From the NCBI GenBank assembly GCA_030248135.1, contig JASANC010000765.1, forward strand, positions 1 to 64,000: a stretch of 64,000 nucleotides of DNA. The letters are read 5' to 3'. Position 1 is the first letter of the stretch; the number at the start of each line of letters is the position of its first letter. This document shows, piece by piece, positions 26,110 to 43,700 of this stretch. Under the pieces are notes generated by a model that did no database searches, was not told the origin of the DNA, and worked only from the letters and a program-made list of their open reading frames with translations. Made by a program: the position numbers and the translations under genes. The DNA is from Theristus sp. LFF4_11 (Eukaryota > Nematoda > Chromadorea > Monhysterida > Xyalidae).

Positions 26110-27298
26110 ACGCTCGGTCACTGTTTCGGTCTCACGCGACACGGCCAGTTCCCGTCACGGCTTGCTCCCGCGCGGGACAAACGAATGTGGGCCCCGCGGC
26201 TGTGGGTGGGTAAATGCAGGTCCTTTTATATTTCTTTGACGTTTTATTTTGGTCCCGAAACTCAATGCGCGCAAAGACAGGTAAACAGTTCAAAATTGGT
26301 ACCGTGGTCCAAATCACTGGCGACTTTGAATTGCCATGTCAAGATTGAAACTAGTTGCGTCTCACGTCTGCAAACGCATTCAGTCGCAGAACCTAAAAAA
26401 TTGAAAATACACGTGCAGGCTTTCAAGTACTTTGTGCTTTCAAGTGCAGGCTGAAAGTTGAATACAGCTGAATGCAAGCTGCCAAATGCCTGACGTGTGT
26501 CATCTCAGAAATTCATTCGGACCGGCTGGTTCTGACGTGGACCAATCAGCGTGCACCAGTCAATTACCGTAGTTGCTGCATTTTTTAATGCGTTTTCATG
26601 TGAAACAGCAGTTGCCCTGCTTTAAAAACGTGAAGCATCATTATTAAAAGTTTATGCATGTCCTTTCTGGTCCTTTCACTTAAAACTTTGAACTTTATTA
26701 GAATTTAATCTTTTGGTTCGATCGTTTTTCGTTACAAATCCTGACATTTTTTGCTTCTGTGTTTCTGATTTCCATTTCAGAAAAGTGTTTTAATTTAACG
26801 AAAAGGTTTTTTTGGTTTTTTTGGTTTTTTCATCATAGTGTTGAGCCGTCACAGGCGTCGTTGCTGTTCTTTATCTTGTGTTTAAGAAAGCCACTCATTG
26901 AAGTTTTTTTTGTTTATTGATTGTTTCGGGTTCTTCAGTTTTCGGTTCTCGTTTTGTGTGTGAATTGAGTTTTTTTTGGATAGAGTTTGTGCCTCCAAAT
27001 GTTTTTCAACTTCAGCTTGTTTTAGGGTAAATACATGGGCAATTCTTCCCACATCCGACACCCGATACAAAACAATGATATGATAGTTGTTTGTTTCATT
27101 CATTTTTTTTGATAATTTTGACATTATGTTAATTGTTTATCATTGTGTTTTTGTTAAAGGTGTTGCGCGTTAAATAAAATCTTGAAATCTTGAAAAAAAG
27201 GCCAGGCTTGGCTTTGAAGCATAAACATAAATTCTCAATTTATTTCATCTCAACGCGCTCGAAGGCGGTAAAATAGTTTGTTCTTGAATGACGAGAAA
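26110..27298. other. Intergenic stretch with repeat family A copy 2
   Basis: About 26225-26415 is a copy of dispersed repeat A (CTCAATGCGCGCAAAGACAG, AAGATTGAAACTAGTTG, CAGTCGCAGAACC). The rest, up to the ACAT1 start codon, has short T-rich segments and no recognised gene. Confidence 0.5.
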
Positions 27299-32082
<4,784 letters not shown>

Positions 32083-33154
32083 TTCGTGTAGATTCGTTTT
32101 AGCTGCGTTTTTATTCCTGTTTTTTAATATGTGCTGTTGCTAGAAGGTTGTTGTTGCAGTTTGTTCTTGTTATGTGCTGTACTGCTATTGGCAGCTGTTC
32201 ACGAGTTCGGCATGCTGCTTGCGTGAGATGACACTTTTAGTGAGTGCTCATCCGTCGTCCAATTGTATTTCAGGACAACCATTAGAATCTCCTTCAAACT
32301 CCCTACAGGGTATAGGTAAACGACGAAACATCCGGATTTCTTATTCTTTAAGATTTTTGAAAATACATTTTTAGAAATGATGAGGAAATCCGGAAACACA
32401 CTTAACCAAATTTTACCATTGTGAAGGCAATGATGGAATTTTATGTCTGCGGACCTCCACATGCCTCCGATAGAGCATGGTCAAAATTAAAAAAAATTCT
32501 CTCCCCACCCGATTGTTTAGCTGACTGACATTTGTTGACACTAGTCGATTTTGTGCATGTGTTGGCGCTGTTTTTTTATTATTGTGTTGTTTTACGGTGT
32601 TGTTAAAACAATGGATTTTGTGTGAACGTAGCATAGGGTTTTCCAAAGAATCTGTTTTGAAACAGTTTGCCAACGTTTGTGGTCAACGTCAGTGGTTGTA
32701 ACTCTTCACGCAAAATTTAAAATTGATATCAGATCATCCGACCCCGACATCTTTTTTCACAAATCGCTTCATACTGCTTTATACTAATTGTGTATCTTTA
32801 TACGCCCTATGATTTGCGTATCATGCACAGGTTTTTCACTGTAAAGTTAGTTTCATTTTTCATTTATTTTTGCTGCCTCTGCATGGTCGTTTACGTTTGC
32901 TTGCGTTTTTTTAATGTGATGTGATGTAACACTTTTTAAGAACTTCTGCACGTCACCTTTCTTTGCCAATTGTTCAGGTCGGTCCTCGTTGTCCGCCATT
33001 GATAATAAAACACAATGATAACTAGAATGAAGTTTTGAACTTTTACAGCAAAAGGAGATGTGATTGAGTTGTGTAATGTGGTGTTAGGTTGCGTGGCGGA
33101 ACAAACCATTCAAAAAGATGAGAATTTCAGTCTTATGACATTTGACAAAAGAAC
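32083..33154. other. Intergenic, no recognised gene
   Basis: The 3' flank of ACAT1 and unannotated sequence. A short TATAGGTAAACGACGAAACA block near 32310 sits in otherwise unremarkable sequence. No domain or exon pattern was seen. Confidence 0.4.
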
Positions 33155-33337
33155 ATGCGTTGGTTTTTCTGTGTACTTCTGATTGTGTCGGTGGTTTGTC
33201 AAGGGACTGAGGGCAGAGGCAGGCGTGGGCGAGGACAGCATGCACGCCATGGACACCGAGGCCAACGTGGCTCGAATCGACATGCTTGTCCGCACCAACC
33301 TGGTCGCCATTCTCATCGTATGACTCAATTCCATTAG
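33155..33337 (+). CDS. Possible small secreted Arg/Gly/His-rich peptide
   Basis: A 60-codon ORF starts MRWFFCVLLIVSVVCQGTEG, a good signal-peptide shape with a likely cut after VVCQG or nearby. It continues as a basic tail rich in Arg, Gly and His (GRGRRGRGQHARHGHRGQRG) with one Cys. Such tails are found in some secreted antimicrobial-type peptides, but this is only compositional. Two other frames are also open here: one plus-strand frame ending DMLVRTNLVAILI could be an internal exon with GTATGA as donor, and one frame is open on the minus strand. The call is therefore weak. Confidence 0.3.
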   Translation: MRWFFCVLLIVSVVCQGTEGRGRRGRGQHARHGHRGQRGSNRHACPHQPGRHSHRMTQFH

Positions 33338-33415
33338 AATTTTTAATGTGTCTGTAGTATTTATTCTCTGAACTTTTTTATTCAATTGAATTCGTTGAAA
33401 TCGGAAATTCAATCG

Positions 33416-33652
33416 ATGCTTAATAGTATGTTAAATTCAGGTAGCTCGAGTGTTGAAACTGGTGAGCCAAACCGGATTCGTTATCCTGCATCGGTGAAGT
33501 TTCCAAGTGCCGGGTTAGAGCAACTACGCGAGATGGCACGATCCATGAGTGCACAGGAACGCAATGCTCTTCTCGAATTGTTTCTGTCAGGCGAAGTCAG
33601 CGCTTGTCAGCAACCATCTTACGGATATCAACGCCAAACTGATCAAACATAA
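33416..33652 (+). CDS. Unrecognised 78-codon ORF
   Basis: Begins MLNSMLNSGSSSVETGEP and ends with a helical segment (LEQLREMARSMSAQERNALL) and a polar tail. The frame is open upstream to a possible 3' splice site at 33357, so it may be a terminal exon. No phase-compatible donor was found in the neighbouring 33155 ORF. Function unknown. Confidence 0.3.
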   Translation: MLNSMLNSGSSSVETGEPNRIRYPASVKFPSAGLEQLREMARSMSAQERNALLELFLSGEVSACQQPSYGYQRQTDQT

Positions 33653-34479
33653 ATATACCAAGCGTTGTTAAACGAAGCACTGTATTCTAGGCGATCTTGG
33701 GCGTTTAAGAAAATGTGTTTTTTATTTGTTCAGTTTTTGACAGGTTTTTGACCATAATAATTTTCTGGGATAGTACTGCCGCGTTTCCCTCACAATTGCC
33801 GTTGTGTGATCTGTGTCCAAAGCACATGATGCGTTAAATGTCAGCTGCAGACTCTTACCGTGAAATACTCGATGTTGCATGGCCTCAGAGGAAAGCAAGC
33901 TTCAATATCTTCAGAGAGTATCTCGCCACAAGCACACAATATTTCGACGCTGTTTGTGTTCGCATCGCGTCGCATATATTCAGGAAATAAGTATACAAAC
34001 ATAACTGCACATGCAAAGTAAGTAAACTTATTGTTGATATTACCATATCAACGGTTATCAAGGTGCTATTATAACTAGTTTCAGCACACGGTGCCCCACT
34101 CATTTCTCGGTTAAGTTTGTTGCTAAAGCATAGCTTTCATTTCAGCGAATCCCACTAATCATTATTGACGATATTTAATTAAAAGTAAGTAGACTGTGCA
34201 ACTTTATTGTTTTGAAACCTGAAACTGATCAACTTGGCTAACCGAATGTCAAAAACAAGACAATGTGGCTTCAGAACTCAGGCTAATGCAGATGAAACTG
34301 GTGAATAATCAAACAACTTCTTTGAGTATCGTCAATCCAATTGCAGTGCGTTTGCAATTTCACTAGGTGCACAAACATGTAAGAATCTAAACAAAACAAG
34401 CCTTTCTCTGAAAAAATATTGCATGCAGCACGTTTCTTGAGTAAGTTATCAACAGTAATAAATCCATGATTTTTTTAAA

Positions 34480-37400
34480 ATGGAAAGCAAACAACACTCG
34501 GACGTTTCAGTTGATAATAATGAGCAATCTCTGAGGGTAATGGAGCAACACCAAAGCATTACCAAGTCGACACTGTCACCACCGCGACGGGCGGTCAGTG
34601 CAGCAGACACTGTCTCAGTGCCGTTCATGCACACGCTGCACTCACACACGTCCTCGGTGTCTGTGAGTCCTTTTATAAGTTGTGCTTTTTGAGAAACCGG
34701 CTTGTCGGCGTTTGTGTAGCCACTTTCGCGTGCTGTTTTGGATACGAACCAAATGAAAATTGCTTTGATTTCTTCCAGGTATATTCTGAAAGTACACGGG
34801 CGCACTTTGCTACACGACGACTACACGCTTTAGTGCCGAATAAGGCGAAGGTATTTTGATGCTTTATAGCGCGCGTGTTTCGCAGAAATTTTGGTAACTG
34901 TACAAAGTTTCATTTCAATGAAGTTGGTGTTTGTGACATAGGTGTGCACATTGAATTTGTAATTTTTACGTTGTTTAAACGTTTAGAGCTTTGACCATCC
35001 GCCGGTTTCACGCGATCGTGTTTGTGATGGAGACAACAGTCGCCAGTAAGTTTATGTTTTGTTTATTATTTGGCATCATAACGCAACTGTTTGTGCTAAA
35101 AAAATCATATAACGTTGGCGTTGAAAAAACACCAGAACATGTTTAAACAGCCAGTTAATCTGCGCTAACACTGCTGCCTGCCGCTACCGGCACATTGCAG
35201 GAACGGTGGCGCACTGTTTTGACGTTTAGGATACATGCGTGCTGGTTGTTGCTATAGATTCGCACTCCATCAACTCAACATTATCACACTTTGTCTAATC
35301 AAACTAACATTTGTGGCAGAGAAATAAAAGGGCATAAAGTGATTCGTCTGACATCATCGGAACTAAATATATCTGTCAGCTGGAACGTTAATGGTTTTCA
35401 GGAATTACATTATCACCCCATCTAGTTCTATAATTACTGAAACTGTGAGTATGAAGGAGTATTGTAGAACAGCAGTTTTTCCGGTTTTTATGTGCGCGCA
35501 CCTTGCGACGTTTAGAGTAGAACATTCTTTAATACGGTCGGGGCCGTTTGTACCGCAACAGCGTAGTGCTGCAAATATTCTGCAATGTCGACACATGGAG
35601 TGTGCTAGATAAATATGTTAAAACGTGCAGCATGATCCGTGACGGACAAAGATGCGAGGGTCCATGTACATTTATATAACACTGCTGACTTTCTAGAGCT
35701 TACATTCGTTTATACGTGATTTCATGATTATACATGTATTAAAATTCCCATAAAGCACCATTAAGAATCAAGAAGAAACCAGATGGTTGCTAGGACTACA
35801 AAGTCGTTGGGAGTTTGCATTTAACGTTGTTTTACACAAATTTGTATCAAATACCTATTTACAGTTATTACAAAGGTGAGCACTGGACAGACTCCACCTT
35901 CACAGCAATGCCTGCATAGAATATATACATCACGTAATCACTAACCAGCCAATAGCTAGTTGCAAATGATATACAGACAGGGTGGTCCATAAGTAGGTAT
36001 ACCAACTTTGAAGCGTTGTAACTCGGCAACTGTTCAAGTATTTTAATTAGAATTTTAACCAATTCTTTTTGAAACTTTTAAATTTGCTGCGATTTGCAAT
36101 CAGAAATACCAAACGGCTTTGGCCTTTGCCATCACCACTCTGACTAAAATGCTGGAAAACTATAATTTTCTGCTTGTTGGGTGTAAATGCACAAAATCAG
36201 AATGCGAAAGAACTTTCTCACCGCTGTAGCACACCAACTGATTGATCCTTTGAGCTTTTTAGCTTTTTTCTGCACAGTATATTTTTTTCTGAAAAATATC
36301 AGCTTTGTTGCAGATTTACAAAAAGTTACAACATCCGTTCAAGCGTTTTATTCGGACACCGACACTAAACCGCGTTCGAAAGCACCATGGGTTTTGAAAA
36401 AATTGGTTGGATAATTCTTTCGTTTTTGTTTTGAAGTAAGATAAGAACACACTTCACGATTCAGTTTTTCAAGCCTACTTGCGTATTATATCCATACTGT
36501 CAGTCAGACCGGAAAATTTTGTGCATTAGTTGATTATTATAGCTGTTTCGATCAGGTTCAATGCATTTTTGTTTGATGCAAAATGCATTTTCATTGTCTT
36601 GAAATGTCTAGGTATTTGTGTGGACAAAGATGTTTTCATGTGCATTGTGATGTTATTTTATGCTATTTCAGTACGATTGGTCGGGTCGTGCCAAGTTGCG
36701 TAGCATGGCACAACACGTCAAGCGTGCCCACGCACATCCTGATGAAGAGTTTGACTATGAAGTGCTGCAGGCATTGTTGGTGTGTTACTTGTCTCTTCCA
36801 ATAAAATACTGTTTTTGTCTAGTTTATATTCTGCAAAAATTTCAGGACAAAAGGTGCGACGATTTGTTTCCGATGGTTTTCAGCAGCGACAAGATTGGTC
36901 AAAAGCAGTTGACAGCTATTTGGGAGATTTTTCACACCGAATTAAGATTTTTATTTCATCAGTTGTTAGTCATTCGTAATGTACGTTAGTCATGCTTTGA
37001 GTCAAAATCATATGACAGATTTTTTTTCAAAAAAACGTGTGTTAGAACTTTTTATTATTTGTTTCAGGTGTACAAAGAACCACTCAAAGGATGCCAAGTT
37101 GAAGGGTATATGACAAATGTGGACCCAGATCTATTGTTTGGAAATGTTGAAGATCTTTGTGAGGTTAAGCTAAACGATTTCATTAGTTTTGCTTATTTAC
37201 CCACACTGCCCTTTGTTTGTTTAAAAAAAGTAGGCACATTTTCAGGTCAGCTTCGCTTTCTGCAAGGTCTTCCATCAACAGTGTACCAGCAGAAACTCGA
37301 ACAACGATGACAGCACAAGAAAAGAAACCCTCGATCCACTTCGCCCGCTGCTCGCAGCTTTTGATTCAGTTAGCCTGTATTTCAAAACATCTATCAAGTA

Positions 37401-40087
37401 AACGGCTGGTTTTCGCTCCTGGGTTAACAGCGTTTGCACCTAAGAATGGAGGGGGGTGAGGAACGGTCGCGGCCGCGAAAGTGGGTTTTGGGGGTCGCTG
37501 AATCTGTCCTTAGATTTTTGACCGGGCATGTTTTTGAATTTTTAATTTCAGTTGTTATGATTTAAAAAACTTTTCATGGATTCAAAGCATTCGGGAACTC
37601 GGGAACATTGATAAAATGTCTGTACACCATTAGTTTGCAAACTTTTCCGTGTAGCAGCACAGACCCCCCATTCTTAGGTGCAAACACTGTTAACAGTTGA
37701 AGCTGAAATTTTAATTACATTTTTAGTTTCGACATCGACTCAGTGGTGACACGAACACGAACCGTTTACTTTCTTGACATTCTTTGAATCACCTTGTATT
37801 TTAAAAATGTTTTATATGTTCCAATAACTTTTATAATTTTTTCTTGTAGTACGCTGACCATTTGCCTTCTGCATTGGAAGCTTTTCAAACATATTGTTTG
37901 AGTTACAAGGGCATAATGGAATACTTGGAAAACGTGCGACAAAGAGACGATCGATTTATTGAGTTTGAAAAAGTTTGTTTGTCGGTTTATTTTTTGTCAT
38001 TTTATTGCACTATTTGCTTTACCGTTATGCCACGCGTTACAGTTGTGCAATCAAGACCAAAGAAATCGACGTTTACAACTTGATGAGCTACTGATCGCGC
38101 CATTGCACAGGTACCCAATAATTCACAAAAAATTATGATCTTTTATTTTGATAGCAAACTAAATGCGCGCATAGATACATGTAGGTAAACAGTTTCATGC
38201 ATGACGCGGAAATTCAAAATTGGCAAAGTGATCCGAGTCCCCTAAATTGGGCGGAGTCACTTTGGCGATGTTGAGTTGCCACATAAAGATTGAAACTACA
38301 GGGTATGCCAAAATACTACCGGATTTCAAACCGGACAGATATTTTTAGGTAGTGGGTACCTACCCGTAGGGGTGTCAAACTTCATAGTTTCTGTAGTTTC
38401 CTTTCACTTCTGCAAACCTATTGAGCCGCAGAACCTAAAAATTGATAATAGTAAAAACGTTTATGTGTATTATTGATGTCGTCTGCGTCAGGATTACCAG
38501 ACTTCCGTTGTTGCTGCGTGAAGTTCTGAAATACACATCAAAGCAAAGTCCACTTCGCAGTGAGCTTGAGGTTATAAATGATCGCTTTCATGAAACATTA
38601 AGTAAGTGTCAATGCAAACTGTAACCATTTTAAAACCTGAAAAAGTTAATTTTATGTTAGTTTGTTTCCAGGGTCAATCGACGATAGCATTCAATGGTGG
38701 CATAAATTTGAGCGCATACAAGAACTACAAACGCAAATTGTCTGGCCATCAATAACAGAGCTGGACTCTCGCACATTTGTACCCGTGGTGAATATCATTA
38801 TTCAATACTCATTTAGAGCCAAAAAATGAATAAATACTGAGCTCTTGGCACGCATTTCATTATGCAACACAACATTGCAGTTTTTGAAAACTACATTGGC
38901 CTATCAATTTTGCGAAAATTTACTAGCGCATCCAAGACGCCAGCTGATACATGAGGGGGTGTTGAATAGAATCGGTAATTTTCAACAGTTTTGTTAGTGG
39001 CTCTCGATGGTTTCTCAGTGTTGTTCTTTTATTCGTCAATGCAGAAACACAACGTGCAGTGGAGTTGCATGCATTTTTGTTCAACGACATGCTGATTCTG
39101 AGCAAGCTGAAGAAAGCGGCCACGCGTGGTTGGGTAGGCGATGTTGGGTTACACTCGTAAATGTGGCTGCTCAACGGTTGATTTTCACTTGCTGCAGCGA
39201 TCGTCGACACAAAAATTAGCAGACGCTCCTGGGTTGAAATACATCGTGTACCGTCAACCGGTGCCGTTGGATTCTTGTGTTTTCTGCGACATTGGACCTG
39301 ACGACTCAACCGGTGAGCCAGTTAGCGGACAAATTTGGCCCATCGCATATCAGATAAAACTATGAGTTGAGGGTAGGTGGGAGTAGGACTTTCGCCCTAC
39401 ATCTTAGCATTTATACCAAATCATAACTTACTTCTTGTTAATGCGACGTTTGAGGTTCCCCTCTTCATGTTATTTCACAAATTTCAGCAGTTCAAACTCG
39501 AAACTCCTTTGTCATTATTCACTTGACGCGGTTTTATCAAGTGATTGGCGCTTACACGCTTCAGGCTGCTTCGAAGCCCGACAAAGTTAGTTGGCTGTTC
39601 GTTTTCTGTAACGAACAAAACAATGCGGTAGTGTTCTCCGCTGCATCGTTGTTTGTTTTTGCAGGAGGTTTGGATCCAAAAGTTCCAAGAATCTATTGAG
39701 AATTTCGAGTCGATACCACTGACAAAGGACGGCCACACCGGCGGACTGAAACGCACCGGCACCGGCCTCGAGCTGGAGACGCGTGGTGGCGAGATGAACG
39801 GCGCCAACAGCGACGACGCGTCGCGCGTCTCGACCGGCTCGAGTGTGTTCTGCATCTCGCCACGGATGGACGCGAACGCGCAGCAGCAGAATCACTCGGT
39901 GCGTCGCACTGTGTCCACAGGTGGCACTGCGACGCCACCGATGTTCGCACGCTGCAGACACACCAGTCGGACGCAGTCGTCAGTGGTCGCCAACGCCCAG
40001 CTCAGTTCACGCTCGGCCCCCTCAAAAAGCCCCGTCCGCCTGACGACGCTCGAGCACTCGGTGACGATCGACGGCGACGGCGAGTGA
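34480..40087 (+). CDS. DH-PH Rho guanine-nucleotide exchange factor, PLEKHG5-like
   Basis: Eighteen exons: 34480-34662, 34779-34850, 34987-35045, 35320-35393, 36314-36405, 36672-36779, 36846-36980, 37068-37163, 37246-37368, 37850-37972, 38043-38110, 38492-38601, 38672-38787, 38881-38974, 39045-39133, 39198-39312, 39488-39585, 39665-40087. They give 725 residues with phases consistent throughout. The DH domain starts at LTAIWEIFHTELRFLFHQLL, includes DPDLLFGNVEDLCE, and ends with LIAPLHRITRLPLLLREVLK, the most conserved DH helix. The PH domain follows (VELHAFLFNDMLILSKLKK; SFVIIHLTRFYQVIGAYTL; VWIQKFQESIENF). The C-terminus is a Ser/Thr/Gly-rich tail. DH-PH proteins load GTP onto Rho GTPases; AIWEIFHTE recalls PLEKHG5/6 (Syx/Tech). 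The first five exons are less certain because that region is poorly conserved. Introns carry three transposon remnants. Confidence 0.85.
35978..36115. mobile_element. Mariner-type end fragment in RhoGEF intron
   Basis: CAGGGTGGTCCATAAGTAGG, then TATACCAACTTTGAAGCGTTGTAACTCG, then GCAATCAGAAATACCAAACGG. This matches the left end of the element at 6355-7700 over about 130 bp. Only one terminus is present. Confidence 0.65.
38140..38450. repeat. Dispersed repeat family A, copy 3
   Basis: Same ordered blocks as the copy at 10300-10540 (GTAGGTAAACAGTTTCATGC, AGTGATCCGAGTCCCCTAAA, GATTGAAACTA, CCGCAGAACC), interrupted after GATTGAAAC by a 95-bp insertion. It sits in the intron between the exons ending 38110 and starting 38492. 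Confidence 0.7.
38299..38393. mobile_element. 95-bp TA-flanked insertion inside repeat A
   Basis: Begins CAGGGTATGCCAAAATACTA and ends TTTCTG, between TA at 38297-38298 and TA at 38394-38395. Removing it and one TA restores GAAACTAGTTTCCTTTC, the uninterrupted sequence seen in the copy at 10300-10540. The element contains the palindromic GGGTACCTACCC and is too short to code. Confidence 0.85.
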
Positions 40088-40546
40088 TCAGCTGCTGCCA
40101 CTCACAGAACAAACATGCTGAAGAAACAACGGCACAAGCGCGAAAATCGCTTATTTTCGAATCTCGCTCAAGTTTAGGTCTGAAATGTTCTTGCTTGGAA
40201 CAGCTTGCCTCTGATTGCGTCCGTTTGTTTGTTTTTTGATTTTGATACTCAAAATGTTCATAGATTAAATTCTTTGTGGTTGAGAGACGAGTTATTATTT
40301 TTAAATGTTTCCTTGTTCGAACGACATCCGAATTACATGCAACTATAACCAACCTCCACACAGCGCCGAACGCCATCCGAACAATTGGCCAGTAACAGAA
40401 TTACTGGGATTAACAGTGGATGTGGTCTAATTTGTGTGACGGATGACTTCGAGCTTGTGAGCGCTCAAACACTTTCCTCTGTAATCATTTTTTAATCATG
40501 CACAGCTGTGATATTATCTGTTGAAATTTTTGTCACTGAACTGGCT

Positions 40547-40552
40547 TTTATT
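40547..40552 (-). terminator. Candidate poly(A) signal of the CDK14-type gene
   Basis: TTTATT on the plus strand, that is AATAAA in the sense of the minus-strand kinase gene, about 200 bp past its stop. Confidence 0.45.
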
Positions 40553-40637
40553 CGGTTCTGCAATACTTCTTGGTTTTTTATGTACATGAACATGTTTACG
40601 AGGAAAAAATGCATTTGCTGTGATCACGCTAAAATTG

Positions 40638-40643
40638 AATAAA
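40638..40643 (+). terminator. Candidate poly(A) signal of the RhoGEF gene
   Basis: AATAAA about 550 bp after the RhoGEF stop codon, on its coding strand. Together with the minus-strand signal at 40547 it implies overlapping 3' ends. Confidence 0.5.
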
Positions 40644-40748
40644 GCACAAAATGCACCGTTGAAACAAAATTAAGCTGCAAAGAAGGAAAATTGTTCGTCA
40701 GTTGTGTTGTGAACACAATTACGCAAAAAGAATCGGAAAGTATCGTGA

Positions 40749-43700
40749 CTAGCAAGCGGTTTGTGTTAGATATGCGGGCTCGGGCACCAATCGCACATCG
40801 GGCAGTATAAACAATGAGGAACCTAAAAATTTGGAATTAACAATGAGTAAATGTGTGAATTCGTGTAAATTCATGTATCTCAACGACTACTACATGGTAC
40901 ATGTGGAAAACGTAACTACATACATGTAACGTTGTAAAAAACCACAACGTTAATGAAACAAACCTGGAGGAAGAATATGAATCTGCGGTGGTAATTCCTT
41001 GAAATACGGATGCTCCGTAGCTTCGTGCGCAGATAAGCGTTCAGTGGGATTCAACTGCAATCGCAACAAATGGTGTGCGAGTAGTATACAGTCATACGAG
41101 CTAAAAACCAGATGAAACCCACCTTCAATAAGCCGGTTAATAAAGATTCGCAGTAGCGAACGCGGAAGAAGGTCGGACTGATTTCATGCCAGGCGAGCTT
41201 GGCGTACGACGGAAAGTTGCCTGTGTACCAATTATTTTCAGTAAATCTACAAGATCATTTTGTTGATATTGACTTTCTTATTAAAGTGTCCCAATATGCA
41301 TTTGCACGTACAGATACAGTAGGGCCGAATAAATAAGGCAGTCCTTGCATTCTTCATCAATGCGGGATCAGTCGCGGACCAGGAGTTGTCTTTTTCAAGA
41401 ACGCCAAGATAAAACTCCCAATCGTGAGGGCAAGGGAAAAGAATGAACAGAATAACCCTAAGAATCAATTACATAGTTTATAAAAACACATTTTTGTTGA
41501 GTGTATTTTTTCTTTCATTCAAACGTCGCGCGCTCCTTACACCCAGAAAAAGGTTACCCACCCAGAAAAAGGTTACCATGTTTACTCGGCTATTCCGTAG
41601 GGAAAATGTTTCGCGACTGCGCGCGCGGCAACAAAACTGAGCATATCTGACGGCAGTTTTGTGCTACGGTATGACCGATTAAACATGGCAGCTTTTTTCA
41701 GGGTGCAAGGAGCGCGCGAATTTTGAATGAAAGAAAAAAGATGTTCCGAAACCAAATTGCGCGCAAAATTTGACGCGTTTTTTTTGAAAACTAATGGATT
41801 ATCCGCGCTATTCTGTGCATTCTTTCTCCCTTGCAAACATGATTGGGAATTATGTTGGCATTTTTGAAAAAGACAACTCCTAGTCTGCGACTGATTCCTC
41901 CTTGATGGACTGCCTCATTTATTCGGCCGTACTATAGAAAATAAACAGCAAAACTAAGAAAAGACGGCAGCATTTTGTTCTACGAATAAAATTACTTTAA
42001 TTCATATTCGCCCTACGTTCGGGCGCAAGTACTACGTTCAGTTTTCAGCTGTGCGACTTTTCCACAAATCCATTCAACATTACTCCGCCTCCTTTGCAGA
42101 GAATACTAACACAGTTTACCTGCTAAGAACTGTGGGAAACTGGTGACGCCTGGCCAGCTGACCTCGTTTGGTGTGCCCAATATGCTGAAGATTCTGTGCA
42201 ACTGATCGACTACGTCCTTGGTGCCCGGAAACAACGCACTGCCCGTCAGCATTTCGGCAAATATACAACCGACACCCCTGAAAATGCCATTCCCACGTGC
42301 GTCCGAACCACCACTTGACGCAAACAACACCATTTGCATTCACATACCACATGTCCAATGATGTGGAATATTGTCGGGAGCCTAACAGCACATCCGGTGG
42401 CCTGTACCAAAGCGTCACCACTTCATGCGAGTACGTGTGACTTGGCACGGATTTCGCTCTGGCAAGACCTACGTGTGCAACACCAACAACGTCAGTCGTG
42501 TGATTGTTTTTTTCATAAAAAGTGTCACGTTCAAGGTAAGTACGTACCAAAGTCTGCCAGTTTCAATTCACCGGTTGAGTTTAACAGCAAGTTTTGCGGC
42601 TTGAGATCTCTGAAATGATTGTGTGTGTATGGACGTCCACGCAGTGAAGCGAGAAACTTGGAACTTGCCGATGAAGAATTTTCTTGTCGTGACAAAACGA
42701 CAACCCGCGAAGCAATTGAAACAGGTAAAGCTAGAAAACGTTTTCAGCAATTAATGGCAAAAAGCATGAAATAAAACTAAAATTGTTTTGCAACCGGTGA
42801 GTGAGCTTTTGGATATTTTACCTTAGCATTGTGCGGATGAATGCCGTCTGGATGAAGCTCAAGATGTTTACTCAGGTCAGTTTGCTGAAACAAATGATTT
42901 TGAACTTTTAGTTATGTACTCCAACAATGTACTAATTTGCAACGATATATAAAAAATGTGAACAGTTGACAATGCAAAAAGGTAGGGACATCGACAAACC
43001 ATGTATTCGAACACCAATATCAGTTTGTTCTTTTCGTGTATGATGTCATGAAGCATCACAATGTTTGCATGCCTGAGTCCTTTCAGTAGCGACGCTGAAA
43101 TAGTACATTGTAAGCAGTTCAGTTGAAAATGTCAACAAGAACAACAAATGCAATGGAATACCGCGGAATCTGGTCTGTTATATTCGTGGATGTGGACATA
43201 ATATCAACATAGTAAAATGGGGCAGTTCCGTTTCTCATAGGACACGTGAGCTTTTTAAACGGGTCCGTCAGAAAGTCGGGAACGGAACGGACATGTGGAT
43301 AGTGACATTTGTACTAGACCAATGGAGACTAGATGCAACGGTTCGACAAGACACAGCATTTCATCAGTACACCGCACCTTCTCGGATGGCAGTGAATGGC
43401 AGACCTTCGTCCGGCTGCAATTTGATCTCTTTCAGTGCGACCACGCGCCCGTTGCACCTGCACAACATCACTGGATTGTTAGTGTCACCACTACAGCCAC
43501 CGTTGTATGCACATTTTACTAACTGATTGACGCATTTGTAGACGGTTGCATACGAGCCTTCACCGAGTTTTTCCAGTCTCCGATATTTACTGCAGCCGGT
43601 GAGGGGAATGAACTCCTGTTAATAGCAGTAAACAACCTAACATTTACAAGATTACGAAATCGAGTGCAGCAACTTAGTGGGACAGCAGTTTCGCTAACCT

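Noticed and set aside
33205..33320. Alternative frame ending DMLVRTNLVAILI, reminiscent of WIPI/WDR45 blades
   Set aside because: No neighbouring exon of a WD-repeat protein was found, and the resemblance covers about a dozen residues only.
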